47,289 nt of DNA, taken from a virus. The DNA lies in the IMG/VR virus record IMGVR_UViG_3300042691_001185, positions 1 through 47,289 of that record. One strand, written 5' to 3'. The notes beneath the pieces were generated by a model. It saw only the letters and a list, made by a program, of their open reading frames with translations. It was not told the DNA's origin and made no database searches. Position 1 is the first letter of the stretch. Each line of letters opens with the position of its first letter. Shown here in pieces: positions 14,789 through 25,900 of this stretch. Made by a program: the position numbers and the translations under genes.

Positions 14789-15903
14789 TTCAAATCAGCC
14801 CAAGTGCCTGGTGCGCCTGCAACAGTGCAAACTTGAACTACATTATCTGTTGTGTTATATATTAACTCGCCTTCTTCTGCATCTATTGCATCTCGATCGC
14901 CAGTAGTATATAACGGTAATTTAAATTTTGTACTTGCTCTAAAACTGCCTGCAACATCTAGCGTGTACGCAGGTGATGATTGAAAAATACCAATTCTTTC
15001 GTTTTGACAATCAATCTTAATAGCATCTTTAGTTCCACTACCGTTTTTAACACGGATAGCAAACTCTGTAACACTTGAATTGATTGATTCTATTTTAAAT
15101 TGAGATGTTGAAACATATACTTCAATTTTTCCGCCTAGAAGCATTAACTTTCCTGGAGTTGCAATACCAACAGCATCACCAGGAAGGGACAATGTGCCTC
15201 TCGCATAAATGAAAGGATCAGTCGTACTTAAGAAATCATTAGTAGTTTTTAAGGTTTGTGAACTTACATCAAACAGTGCATCAGATTCTGTAGCTCTTAC
15301 ATTGAATTTCATACCTGCCAAAGTACCTGCATTAAATCCTGGTTTAATTGTTCCAGTAAATCCTGGAATAGCAGTTATTGGTTGAAATGCAACGGTATTT
15401 TTACTAAAAATTCCAAGTAAAGTTTGTGCTACCCACAAATAAACAACTACTCGCAATGCACCATTGCTATCGTAAATAGACTCAACAGTAAATCCAGAAA
15501 GTCCTTGTGTATCTTTGTATATAGGACCTGCTAGTTGTAAATCTGTACCGTCAAAGAAATGTAATTGATTTTCTGCACTATCGATCCACAAATCACCTTG
15601 TACTAGATTTGTTGGTGCTGTACCAGTAACTAGTGGGCCGCTACCTATTCGAAAACCGTTGCCGTCGTATACTTTTAGTCTATTTTCAGCAGTATCAAAC
15701 CATATTTGTCCAGTAATAGGATTGTTAGGTTCACTTGTATTTGCAAAATTTTCTAATAGCTTTACTAAGTTTTCGTTAATAAACTCGCCGTATCCTGAGA
15801 CATTCTTACCAATAAGAGTAAGATCCGTAGCTATCTGATCAATTGCACTATCTACAACTTCTGCTAACAAAGAACCGTCTGTTTTATTAATCTTATAAGT
15901 CAT
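14785..15903 (-). CDS. Tail-fibre-like protein with the GKNxxGYGE N-terminal module
   Basis: 372 residues. N-terminal module: LTLIGKNVSGYGEFINENLV, then ITGQIWFDTAENRLKVYDG and the second VQGDLWIDSAENQLHFFDG copy. The middle (about 140-300) is beta-rich. The C-terminal end (SSPAYTLDVAGSFRASTKFK, then EGELIYNTTDNVVQVCT) has the pattern typical of phage fibre tips and of tail proteins with AYTLDV-type repeats, often followed elsewhere by an intramolecular chaperone, which is absent here. The start overlaps the stop of the 708-residue gene by one base. Likely a virion fibre component; receptor-binding role is inferred only from position. Confidence 0.8.
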   Translation of the reverse strand: MTYKINKTDGSLLAEVVDSAIDQIATDLTLIGKNVSGYGEFINENLVKLLENFANTSEPNNPITGQIWFDTAENRLKVYDGNGFRIGSGPLVTGTAPTNLVQGDLWIDSAENQLHFFDGTDLQLAGPIYKDTQGLSGFTVESIYDSNGALRVVVYLWVAQTLLGIFSKNTVAFQPITAIPGFTGTIKPGFNAGTLAGMKFNVRATESDALFDVSSQTLKTTNDFLSTTDPFIYARGTLSLPGDAVGIATPGKLMLLGGKIEVYVSTSQFKIESINSSVTEFAIRVKNGSGTKDAIKIDCQNERIGIFQSSPAYTLDVAGSFRASTKFKLPLYTTGDRDAIDAEEGELIYNTTDNVVQVCTVAGAPGTWADLN

Positions 15904-18029
15904 TAGATAATCCTACCAGTAAAAATTATGTAGTTTATTGTTAAGTATGGATTCATAACATTTAACGGAACATCAGTTATTACTGAATCTACGCCACCTG
16001 CGGTGGTTAAGAATTTAGTAAAACCTGGAATCATCTGTGCAGTACGGCCAACTGAATCACTATCAGTTATGCTGGCTGCTCCGCCTGTATCATCACTTGG
16101 AGCATAAAACTGTGTGCCGCCTGCTCCAGTTAAATCATGAGTATGATCAGGCAAGTTATTAGTTAATATTGAGCGTTCTTCAACTCCATTTCCTAATCCT
16201 ACTTGATCGGCTGTGATTTCTGTTACTCTATCTGCACTAGATCCAATAGTTGGTCCAGCAGTTACCCCCGATGGTAATAAGGGAACAACTAATCCGTTGT
16301 TCATGTTATCAGCACCTAGCGGGAATCTTCCTCTAAGATCAGGCAACCTAAATGTAGCTAGTCCCAAATAATCAGCAGGACCTTTATAAGTATTACCTAA
16401 AATTGCATACAATTCAGGGTACGAACTAATCTGAACTTCAGCGCCATCGCATAGCAAGTATCCGTTAGGAACAATTGATCCAGCAAATGGCATAATGCAA
16501 CCTGCAGGAACAGTTGCTACTGTCGATAAGAAACTAGTCTTTGATAATTTTCTTACACCAGTTCCAACTCTATTAATTAAAAATTCATCAGTGCCTAATG
16601 ATTCAAAAACTTCAGTTTTAGATGAAATTAAAGTTGGACTTAGTGCTGTGGTAAACACTGCAACGCCTCCTACTTGTTGTCCATTAAAACTAATTGTGTT
16701 ACTAGTAATGTCTCCAGTAATTGAAAAATTTGTTGGGCTAGTTAGTGTAGTGGCTGTACCTGTTACTGATCCATTAAATGCTCCGGAGAATTCTCCGGTA
16801 AACACAGTAGAACCATCTAAGTTTCCAACAGTGTTAGCAAATATTCTTTGATAACGTTTATCTTCAGCACCTAAATCCCAACTATCATCGTCGATAGGTT
16901 TAACAGTATTAGTTAAAGTAGTTCCTTCAATGCTTGCGCCGGTCCCTACTCGCAAAGTTTTACCAATACTAGCACCACCTGTTGTTGTGATACTACCGTT
17001 TGTAAGTGTAGTAGAGTCGTTAATGGCTGTAATTTTAAGGCCGCCAGTAGCTGCAATTTTTCCGATAATGTCCAGTGCTTCAGTCGGTGCTTTGTTTATA
17101 CCAACTTTAGAATCTACAACAGTAATAACATCGGTCGCTGTTCCGCCTTGATTAGTTCTAATAAAAATACTAGAACCTTCATTCTTATTGTACAGAACTG
17201 CTGCACCATTTTTAACAGTTAAAGATGTAGTTAAGTCGGCTCCGATAGTTAGCCCTGCATCATTACGAAGGTTAAGTCCATAATTTGAAGTACCAGTAAC
17301 GTCAGTACGGAGGAAACTATTTGCATCTAACCCGTCTGGATACCCGGACACAATTAATTTAGATGCTCTATCTGCTGTACCCCAAAATTTATTAAGTACA
17401 GTACCATCAAGGTCAAAGTCTTTACTAGACATATTAATACCTTGATTAATTGTAGTAAATCCAGAGATAACTGACTTCGGAGTAAATGCATCTTTACTAA
17501 CAATTGCTATTATTTCTCCACTAACTATAAAATTTAAAATAGTATGATCAATATTAAAAGTATCAGTTGCTATTTCAATTTTTGGTCCGGATTGTGCGCC
17601 TTCACTAAACTGTGGGCCTACTAAAATCCAGCTAGAACCAGACCATAGATATAATTGTTGATTTGCAGTATCGACCCATAGATCGCCAATAACTGCCGTA
17701 GTTGGCTGTAGTGTTTTCTTTGTAACATTGCCGGCAGCTACCCAACTAGTGGCGCCACCGCCATCGACAGTACAAATTTTTAGCTGAGGCTGTGGTGGAT
17801 TATTATCAGAATCTGTATCGTACCATAACTGACCAATTACTGGATTTACAGGTGCTGTAGCACTGGCAAAGTGTTCTAATAAATGTAGGAAATTTTCTGC
17901 TAGAACTTTAGAATAACCTGTATAGTTCTTACCTACAAATCCTAAACTTGTTTCGACATTGATTGTTTGATCTTCTACAGTAATACTACCGTAGTTCGGT
18001 TTGTCTGTGCGGTCTATTTCATATGACAT
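15903..18029 (-). CDS. Tail-fibre / short-fibre-like protein with phage tail collar domain
   Basis: 708 residues. N-terminal module: GFVGKNYTGYSKVLAENFLH and VIGQLWYDTDSD, then a second GDLWVDTANQQLYLW copy. The long centre (about 190-490) is Thr/Ser/Gly/Asn-rich with repeats such as AFNGSVTGTATTLTSPTNFS, typical of fibre shafts. The C-terminal part is a phage tail collar domain, as in T4 gp12 and related proteins: PNGYLLCDGAEVQ near 517, YPELYAILGNTY near 534, FRLPDLRGRFPLG near 558, then LPDHTHDL and a final PYLTINYIIF. GAGG lies seven bases before the ATG, inside the previous gene's end (TAATG). Probably a receptor-contacting fibre; which T4 fibre it replaces is uncertain. Confidence 0.87.
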   Translation of the reverse strand: MSYEIDRTDKPNYGSITVEDQTINVETSLGFVGKNYTGYSKVLAENFLHLLEHFASATAPVNPVIGQLWYDTDSDNNPPQPQLKICTVDGGGATSWVAAGNVTKKTLQPTTAVIGDLWVDTANQQLYLWSGSSWILVGPQFSEGAQSGPKIEIATDTFNIDHTILNFIVSGEIIAIVSKDAFTPKSVISGFTTINQGINMSSKDFDLDGTVLNKFWGTADRASKLIVSGYPDGLDANSFLRTDVTGTSNYGLNLRNDAGLTIGADLTTSLTVKNGAAVLYNKNEGSSIFIRTNQGGTATDVITVVDSKVGINKAPTEALDIIGKIAATGGLKITAINDSTTLTNGSITTTGGASIGKTLRVGTGASIEGTTLTNTVKPIDDDSWDLGAEDKRYQRIFANTVGNLDGSTVFTGEFSGAFNGSVTGTATTLTSPTNFSITGDITSNTISFNGQQVGGVAVFTTALSPTLISSKTEVFESLGTDEFLINRVGTGVRKLSKTSFLSTVATVPAGCIMPFAGSIVPNGYLLCDGAEVQISSYPELYAILGNTYKGPADYLGLATFRLPDLRGRFPLGADNMNNGLVVPLLPSGVTAGPTIGSSADRVTEITADQVGLGNGVEERSILTNNLPDHTHDLTGAGGTQFYAPSDDTGGAASITDSDSVGRTAQMIPGFTKFLTTAGGVDSVITDVPLNVMNPYLTINYIIFTGRII

Positions 18030-18640
18030 TATGCTACCTCACTTAAACCAGTTAAACTTTGAATACGCACAGTATAGTCAATTTGAATTAGACGATTTAA
18101 TGATTTTTGAACTGGGTGAAAAATAACGTGAGTTAACAACCGTCCTGAACCAGTTGGATCATAAGATTTTAATCCTAATTCATCAAATACAAATGTTCCA
18201 TTTGTATTAGTAGAGTTATCAAATGCATCTTGTACGCCGGGCTCGCCGTAGTCAAGTAAACAAGTAATAAAGACATCAGTATAGTTTGTACCAGTAACAT
18301 GACGTGTTTCAATTTTATTACGAATTGGATCAATGTTTATGCTTGACTGATCATCAACAACCTTAGAGTAAGTTTCGTTATATAAACTTGCATTAGTTCC
18401 TGTTGAATTTGGTGTTAAATATGTAATAATACCAGTAGGATCAATTGTTGTCCCGCCGTTACCAAACGCCATTTGATAGATAAATCCTTGTCCAGCATTT
18501 GCAATGCTCTCTGCTAGAGAAATACTCATGTTTTCATAATGAATTGCATTACGCTTATTAATATACACTTCGCCTGTTTCAGGGTTATGTATTTTAATAT
18601 GTCCTTCGATGTGGATTCCTGTTAAGTCTTTACCTTGCAT
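18029..18640 (-). CDS. Virion structural protein (fibre/baseplate associated), function unknown
   Basis: 203 residues. It starts MQGKDLTGIHIEGHIKIHNP, with ETGEVYINKRNAIHYENMS showing a beta pattern, then a helix (ISLAESIANAGQGFIYQMAF) and a GNGG loop; the end KSLNRLIQIDYTVRIQSLTG is strand-like. Proteins with this order occur in the structural cluster of marine T4-like phages next to collar-domain fibres, where they may form an adaptor or sheath around the fibre base, but I cannot name a function. GTAAATA lies 18 bases upstream and AGAG serves as the ribosome site. The stop overlaps the next ATG by one base. Confidence 0.75.
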   Translation of the reverse strand: MQGKDLTGIHIEGHIKIHNPETGEVYINKRNAIHYENMSISLAESIANAGQGFIYQMAFGNGGTTIDPTGIITYLTPNSTGTNASLYNETYSKVVDDQSSINIDPIRNKIETRHVTGTNYTDVFITCLLDYGEPGVQDAFDNSTNTNGTFVFDELGLKSYDPTGSGRLLTHVIFHPVQKSLNRLIQIDYTVRIQSLTGLSEVA

Positions 18641-18657
18641 AGTTGTTCTCTTTTGTG

Positions 18658-18664
18658 TATTTAC
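18658..18664 (-). promoter_or_regulatory. Possible late-promoter-like box GTAAATA
   Basis: On the - strand GTAAATA (18664-18658) lies 17 bases before the ATG at 18640, in one of the few intergenic gaps of the late block. It differs from the CTAAATA boxes at one base. Supporting evidence is position and spacing only. Confidence 0.4.
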
Positions 18665-18686
18665 CTAATAATATTAAGTACGTAGA

Positions 18687-19274
18687 TTATAATACTACTG
18701 CCATTACGATTCCTGCTTCTAAATCATCTTTAGATTCTAAACTTTTTGCAAAAACAGCATTAGCAGAAAAATTAGCCAGTGCAACTTGCGCAAAACCAGG
18801 AACATTACTAGTAACTAATAAATCTCCTTTAGCAACTGAACCTACTACTTTTACAGGAACCTTACCTCTAAGAGCCACTGCTTGTCCGGTACTTTCACTA
18901 TTCATTACATATGCCGGGTTAGTAGAAATAACGCCAGCAACTCTAGTATCTGCAAATTTTTCTGTAATAGTAATTTCATCACTTCCGCCAAATACTACAA
19001 CAGTACCTGGGTCATATGGCATATCACTAATATATTTTTCTGCTAAGTCAGCATATTGTGCCGACGATGCAATTCCTCTAAATACAGTTGCATATATATC
19101 TGCACTACTGTCTCTAACAGGAATAGTATTTGGTATTGCTGCAACTGATGCAGTTCTATTAACCCCAGCAACTCTTAAGCTGTCAGATGTTTCTGCTGTG
19201 CCTGCAAGACTATCTCCTTCTTGCAATTCTTGTATATTTGATCCGTTTAATACTAGAGGATATCGGAGTGTCAT
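18687..19274 (-). CDS. Fibre protein consisting mainly of the DLAEKY C-terminal domain
   Basis: 195 residues. A short N-terminal stretch (about 1-60: MTLRYPLVLNGSNIQELQEG, then SLRVAGVNRTASVAAIPNTI) leads directly into the domain shared with the 382-residue fibre: YADLAEKYISDMPYDPGTVV, DTRVAGVISTNPAYVMNSES, ALRGKVPVKVVGSVAKGDLL and an end rich in hydrophobics. It lacks the GKNxxGYGE head of the other fibres, so it looks like a headless version or a capping subunit. The domain recalls phage fibre tips and perhaps Peptidase_G2-type chaperone domains (DxAEYF and GVVS..PA patterns); that link is a guess needing a profile search. AAGGA precedes the ATG. Confidence 0.78.
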   Translation of the reverse strand: MTLRYPLVLNGSNIQELQEGDSLAGTAETSDSLRVAGVNRTASVAAIPNTIPVRDSSADIYATVFRGIASSAQYADLAEKYISDMPYDPGTVVVFGGSDEITITEKFADTRVAGVISTNPAYVMNSESTGQAVALRGKVPVKVVGSVAKGDLLVTSNVPGFAQVALANFSANAVFAKSLESKDDLEAGIVMAVVL

Positions 19275-19284
19275 GTTGTTGTCC

Positions 19285-19959
19285 TTACGAAATTAAAGTT
19301 ATGTTAGTTATCACTCCGATCCTCGAAGTGACTGGGAGAAATCCTGTAGCAATATTAATGTTAACTACTGTTCCTTGATTCTGTGTGATTGGCAAAAAAT
19401 TATAAATTGTAGACCAAACTGGGGGTCTTGATACAGACCCTGTACCAGTCTGTGCAAGAAATTTCTTAACATTGGTTAAGTTTCCAGGTAATAGTACAGT
19501 TTGGCTTGAGCTTAATTGGTAGGGGATAGAACCTAAACTTCCTCCAGCTATATTCGAAGTTTCTGCTGAAATAACTCCATCGGTTATCGAGATGCCCGCG
19601 CCAATTTTTACGCCACCTAGTACAGTAGAACTAGCTGTTGGCAATGCATAATCTACACTTAAAACACTTGTTTCACTAATATTTAGACCCGAGCCGATTC
19701 TAACGCCACCTAATGCTTCTGCTGTAGCTGGTGGTAAAACGTAATCACTGTAATTTCTTACAGACAATACACCAGTATCGCTAATATTTAGACCGCTGCC
19801 TACTTTAACTGACCCTATAACAGTAGAAGAAGCTTGTTTTACTATAGCAGTCTTTAAATTAGCCAGAGTAATTTTTTTAGTGATAACTCCATCACTGATA
19901 GGAAACACAGCATTTTCTGCAGGCTGTTCAATTTTTGCTAGGTCTGATATTCGTGCCAT
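19285..19959 (-). CDS. Fibre protein with triplicate GGVKxGSGLxI repeats
   Basis: 224 residues. The head is short (MARISDLAKIEQPAENAVFP, a pattern frequent at the start of phage fibre proteins). Three tandem repeats follow: VIGSVKVGSGLNISDTGVLSV (about 47-67), LGGVRIGSGLNISETSVLS (83-101) and LGGVKIGAGISITDGVISA (114-132). Repeats of this type form beta-structured trimeric shafts in tail fibres. The C-terminal 85 residues are Thr/Val/Asn-rich (FLPITQNQGTVVNINIATGF). The ATG follows the giant gene's stop by two bases, with GGAG inside the end of that gene. Likely a late structural protein. Confidence 0.78.
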   Translation of the reverse strand: MARISDLAKIEQPAENAVFPISDGVITKKITLANLKTAIVKQASSTVIGSVKVGSGLNISDTGVLSVRNYSDYVLPPATAEALGGVRIGSGLNISETSVLSVDYALPTASSTVLGGVKIGAGISITDGVISAETSNIAGGSLGSIPYQLSSSQTVLLPGNLTNVKKFLAQTGTGSVSRPPVWSTIYNFLPITQNQGTVVNINIATGFLPVTSRIGVITNITLIS

Positions 19960-19961
19960 GT

Positions 19962-22900
19962 TTAATCAAGCTCCAATGGTTCATTATCGTCTGTTAATAG
20001 TGTTACACCTTCGTCAGTTGCTAACACATATTGATATTTATCAACCAAATACTGTGAGAATATTGTCTCAGTATTTTTAATAAAGTTGGCAATATCAGTG
20101 TTTGCGTAGGTTAAATCTTCATCATTTCTGTTCCAAATGTGTCCAACTTTTTTAACTACTGTTACTTGTGCTTCTTCGTCTGCGGCAGTAGTTAATGTAA
20201 CATTATTTGACGAATTATTGATTGTAAATTCAGCAGCTAGTTTTATATCGCCTTCTTTTGTTGTACCAACAGGGCTAAGTTCTGATATTGGTACTGCTGG
20301 GCTATATGGGTAACCGTTAGATTCTTTAAACAATGTATAATTGTTTTTCTTTAATCTATATCCGCTAGCAAATACTTCCACAGAATTCTTAACAAGAGTA
20401 GTAGTTTCGTTAGCTGTCATTTCTCTACCTTGATATTGATATTCTGTTGTAAATGTGCTCGGTGTAAAGTTTAATGATATTGTTGCATCGACCCCATTAC
20501 TAATCACAGTATCTGATATAATTCTATCTTTATACGGAATAGTTTCAGATGGTCCAATATCAAGTACAATAGTTCTAACTCTATGTAGTGCTGGTGCACC
20601 TGTACCTAATGTTGCTCTACGAAGTTGTCCAAGAACATTACCTACCTTTGTAAAGTATTCAATACGCTCGCCGTTGATTTCAATAATACCGGGCAAGTTT
20701 AATGCAGGATTAGGCGGACTTAGATTATTACCGTCAACTAGATAGATATTAAGATCTTTTTGTTGCAAGTCTCTAGCAAGTCTTGTAGATTTAGCTTTTG
20801 AAATACGTTTGTAATGTACACGATTTAACATGTCTTTAAACTGCATGTATCCATAACTAGCATTAACAATCCTATCACTAAAACAAATAACGTCTAACAT
20901 ATCAGATGTTAGAAGAGCAGTTTTTAACTTAATAGTTACTAGATCAGAATCTAAATAATAATCAATACTATGTGTTAATAATTGATTGTTTTTAATGATC
21001 CAAACATAATCATCAATTGCAACAGTTCTATTCAGTTTAAATCTTTTACCAAGCAAGTTCTCATAACGGTAATAATCGTAAGAACCAGGTACAATTGATC
21101 CTGAAAAACTTGTAAACTCCGCAGTTCTTTGAATTTCCTCAACATCATGATTGAAGAATGAAATAACTTCTGTTGAACTTAAAGTCGGAGGAGCTGTAAC
21201 AAATCTAATAAATCCAGAATCAATCGTATAATCAGCATTGGCAAAAGATGAGACTGTTAATAATGCGCCGTCTTTATATACAGATTTTCTTAAATTTACA
21301 CTCATAACTGCAATGTCAAAAATGTAATCTGAACCATATGCTAACTCAATACCGTCTACATACACCTTATAGTCTGTAGGTGTTGACACATATGGTCGAG
21401 ATTTGTAAGTTGTTAGTGCATAATTTAAAACATCATCTGCAAGAGTAAAATACTCTGTTACAGATGGTTGTAAAATTTGTCCGTCTTGAATAACTAATAC
21501 ATTATTAGCAGCTGGTTCTTTTATACCTACAGGATTTGTCAAAGCAAACTCTTTATTAAGTCCGTTGCCAGCAATAGTTTCACTTCTAATAATAGAAGCT
21601 GCCTGATTTTGATCACTTGTTATCATATAAGTGATTAAAGATCCTTCAGCTATGCTAGATCCAAATCTAATACCTACCTTTCCTGGAGAGTCGTATGAAT
21701 CGTTAGTGTTAAACAATTCATATGATACAGCCAATCCATCAACTAGAACCACTGAGCCTAATCCTTGTAGTTGCCAGGCGGCTGCTGTTATATACTCTGA
21801 TGTTGTGCCGTCAGCTACAAAATAATTAGTATCCATTAGATTATCAGCAGCTACACCAAACGATATTATGCTAACAATCTTCATACTAGCAGGTATTACT
21901 GTTAAAGTAATTGTTTGAGCTTGCCAGTTTACTGTGTAATCAATACCTTGTTTTAATATAACATTATCAATCTTAACAAATATCGATGCAAAGTTATTTA
22001 AAATTTGTCCAATAGTGAATTCATTAGTAACGCCGTTACCGTATTGATTCTTAAAGTAAATTTTTGCAGAACCAGATGTAGGTAACTGATAAACTTTAAT
22101 TGCCACTGCGTCTGTAATGTATCCTGGAACAATTTCTTCAGGAGCAGCACTTGTCATTGGAGTTACAAAGCCGTCACCGTCTAATATAATGTCATCAGGA
22201 GAAATACCTGTTGCGCTTGAATAAGCAAGGTCACCACCACTTAACTGCGTATCATATTCGCCAGGTTGAGGAGCAAAACTTCCATCGCTTGTGCTCTTAC
22301 GGAAAATAATTTTATCTCCGTTATTAATAGTTAAGTTTAAGCTAGGCAAATTAACTATAGAAGTTGTGCCGTTTCCAACAATAGTATCCATAACTACGTT
22401 TGGTTTGTTAGCCATAGGATATGATACAAAATCTGGGTCGTCAATTCTTATAAACGGATCATATGAATAACCAACAACAGCGCCGCCAGTACCTAGTACT
22501 GCAATAGCATCTAATGTGATTGAGAATCTGTTGTCAGCAATTACTTGACGAATTCTGTATGTTCCAGTGTAGTTACCAGTTGTTACTCCTGTAATTCTAA
22601 CAAACATGTTGTCGGTTAAGTTATGAGGTGTAGCTGTAGTAATCCACACAGATGTAGTATCTAACGGAGATACTATTACAGAACTTATATTAACTGATAC
22701 AAGCGGATTGTATCTAGAAATATAAACGTTAATTTTTTCTCCGTTTGACGGAGTATACGGTAATTTGAAGGACTGATACTGAGGTGTAGCTGTTCCAGTA
22801 CCGCCTAGATTCTTAACTACTAACACTTGTGTGCCAACAGTATAAGTTACATTGGTTGTACCTGCAACGGCATTCCAGTCAGTTGTACCAAGTGATACAA

Positions 22901-25900
22901 TAGTATAATATCTGCCTTCAAAGAAGTTTCCAGCTTTTACAACAGTTGTACTTACAACAACAATATAGTCGTCAAGTGCCGAATCAAACCCGTCCCACGA
23001 ATCAGTGAACCAAGGCAAACTATCCCAGCCTCCGCTAATGTTAAATCCTAATCCAGTAACATTTACGCCACCGTAATCAATTCCGGTCATTAGCTGTGCT
23101 AAATCTTTACCATACATTCCGCTTTCTGGACTGTAGTAGAAATTAATTCTGTCAGTAGCTGACAAGTGAACTACGTTTTTCTTATAAGTTATCTCAACTA
23201 CTGCACCAACTTCAGGCGCACTAGTTAATGTTAACAATCCAGAGTAGCTAGTGTACCCTCTTGCTGTTGACGTTTTAGTTGATAGTGCATAGTCGTCTCT
23301 TAACAAGTCAATGCCGTTTACTCTAACATAACAATCTTTGTCAATTTTAATTTCAGGACTAAACTTTAACGGCCACTGCAATCTTGATCCAGTGCCTGTA
23401 AATGATTCAGTTTCTGTAATTTCAGATATAAAGTAAGTTTTAGTAATTCTATCAAACTTAATGCTAATCTTATTGGCCCTTACAACTTCACTTTCAATTA
23501 TTACCGATGCTCTAGCTGCTGTTCCACCGACTGCTAATCCGCCTTCAATTGTTATTGTCGGTGCTTTTAAATAACCAGTACCATTTGATACTAGTTGTAT
23601 TCTATTAACTTTGCCATTGGCAATATATGCGTTAGCAGTTGCACCTTGTCCGAATCCGCCTTCAATTTTAACAACAGGATTTTCAATGTACCCGGCGCCG
23701 CCGTCAACAAGTTCAATACTTTTAACAGTAAAGCCAACATGATCGTACCAATGTTTCCAGGGATATGTAAGAAGCTCAGGTGATTCTGATTCAATTTCTC
23801 CTAAACTATTAATTTTAACATCAATAGGTGTAACTTTAAATCTAAGATCAATTGTAGGTAATAAATCAAAATCTGTTACTGAAGTTTGAGAATTATCTAA
23901 TCCAGTATAAGAACTGACATATTCTCTAACTTGTGTTCTGTATGGTTTAACTTCTTTAATGTAATCTTCAAAGTTTTCTAAATTATCACTATTATAATTT
24001 ACTTTTTGTTTTAAGCTACCAACATTATGAGTAGCTTTTACAAAACTAGTTTTGAACGCCCAGTCAATAAATGTTTGTTCGTGTAGTGCATATCTTACAG
24101 ATGCAAAGAATAGTTTTAAATAATCTACTCTTAATTCGTCAACAAGAATTTTGTCTCGTAGTGTATAGATAATTATTTTTAATTCAGCTTCTGCTAGATT
24201 GTCATAAATTTCAGAATCAAATAGCGCACTATCAAAACCAATAGATCCGTAGTTGTATAAAATATCTGAGAATTGTATTGTTCCGTTATTTCTTCCTATA
24301 ACTTTATAGTTCTGTGTATAATCAATAGTAACCAGAGTGTTATATTTTTCTAACAATAACCATCCACCAGTACCGATGTTATTAACTTTTACAATGCTGT
24401 TAACTGATACATCAAGTGTGGCAAGCTCATATGTGTTTTCAACAACGTAATCAATTTTAGTAAACTGATTGTATCCGGTTGCATACCAATCAATGTATTT
24501 CCAATATCTAGTAACATCATAAGACTGTCCTTTAGAACGATCCCATTTTAATGTATTAGCATTCCAGGTATGTGTACTCCACTTATTAAAAGTATTTGAG
24601 TCACTAATAACTAGAACAGTGAACGGTCTTACAATTAATCGTGTTTCTAAAATACCTTCTAGATATCCTTCTCCAGAATTTACTACTTCCACACTAGCAA
24701 CTTGTCCGTTGGCATTTATTTGTGTGCGCAGAATGGCGTTACGTCCTTGAGTATTAGTCTCAATAGATACATAAGGTGCGTTAACATAACCACGGCCAGC
24801 CTTAATTATATCGGCGCCGACAATTCTACCATTTTCAATGATAGGTATTAATTGAGCCTGTTCTAATGTAGCTACTCCGACAAATCTTAATTCGGCATCG
24901 GTATCAATAGTAATGTCCCATGTACCAGAAGATGCGGTTGGTAAAGCATCAAATTGTTCAAGGTCTGATAAATCATAATCATCAGCAAGCAATTTAGTAG
25001 ACAGTACAGAATTAACACGCTCTATATATTGTTTCAATGCTTCAACACGATTAACAAACATGCTTTGTCTTGGTCTAAATCCTACACCGTATCGTTGTTT
25101 GAAAGGTAGTTTAATGTCAGGCACAACACGATCATTATCGTCTTTTCCAATTAAACTGTGTATCCATTTCTTTTCAATTTCTAAAGGTAATACAGTATTA
25201 GGATGCTCACTTACAATTTTCCATTGATTGTGTGCATTTGTAGTAGTATAATTCATATCTACAGTCCAATATTGAACTGTAAGATTAAAGTTAGTACCGT
25301 CTATTAAGTTAGCTGCATTAACAAGGCTAAAAGAATTAGATCCAGTTAACGCCAAGCAGGTGTATCCTTCAGATATAGGATCTGAAATAAGTCTCGAAAT
25401 GTTATGTGCAGAAAGAGAACGTCCTATAATGTCAGGAGCAACTGTAGGGTTCTTAACCCAGTAATAGTAAGTCTTTTGGAATGATTGCGATATCGAATCG
25501 TACTTTTTCTTAACGCTGTATGCAGAGTTTCCGTATCGACTTTTACCAGTAATGTTTAATGAGTCGCCCTTATCAGTGCCCGATAATGCATCCCACTCAG
25601 AAGGCTTGTATTTTGTCTCTATCCATTCATAGATATCAATGCTAGCAGTTTCATAAAGTTTATTCCATGTACTTGATCTATAAACAATATTACCGCACTG
25701 GTTATCAATAAACTTAGCTCTAGTTAAATCCCACCACAACATTCCTACTTGCGATTTAGTCCAGTTCATACCATCATCATAATTTAATAATGAATTATTA
25801 GGAACAGTTCTATCAGTATCAAAGCTGTATGTTGCAGGGTCAAAGTAAGTTTTGTAACTTAATTCTTGATCAGCCGGGCCTGGAATTTTGCCTTGTATTG

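Noticed and set aside
16783-16798. Perfect 16-base palindrome CCGGAGAATTCTCCGG
   Set aside because: It lies inside the 708-residue fibre gene and encodes ordinary fibre residues (TGEFSG). There is no T run, no nearby start and no second copy seen, so chance is the simplest reading.
18643-19296. Open frame of 217 codons on the + strand opposite the 195-residue fibre gene
   Set aside because: It is the antisense of a well supported gene, its composition (runs of Thr, Pro, Val) follows from the opposite strand, and no ribosome site or promoter supports it. The same holds for other antisense frames, such as 39092-39496 opposite gp5 and 41615-41956 opposite the hub-like gene.
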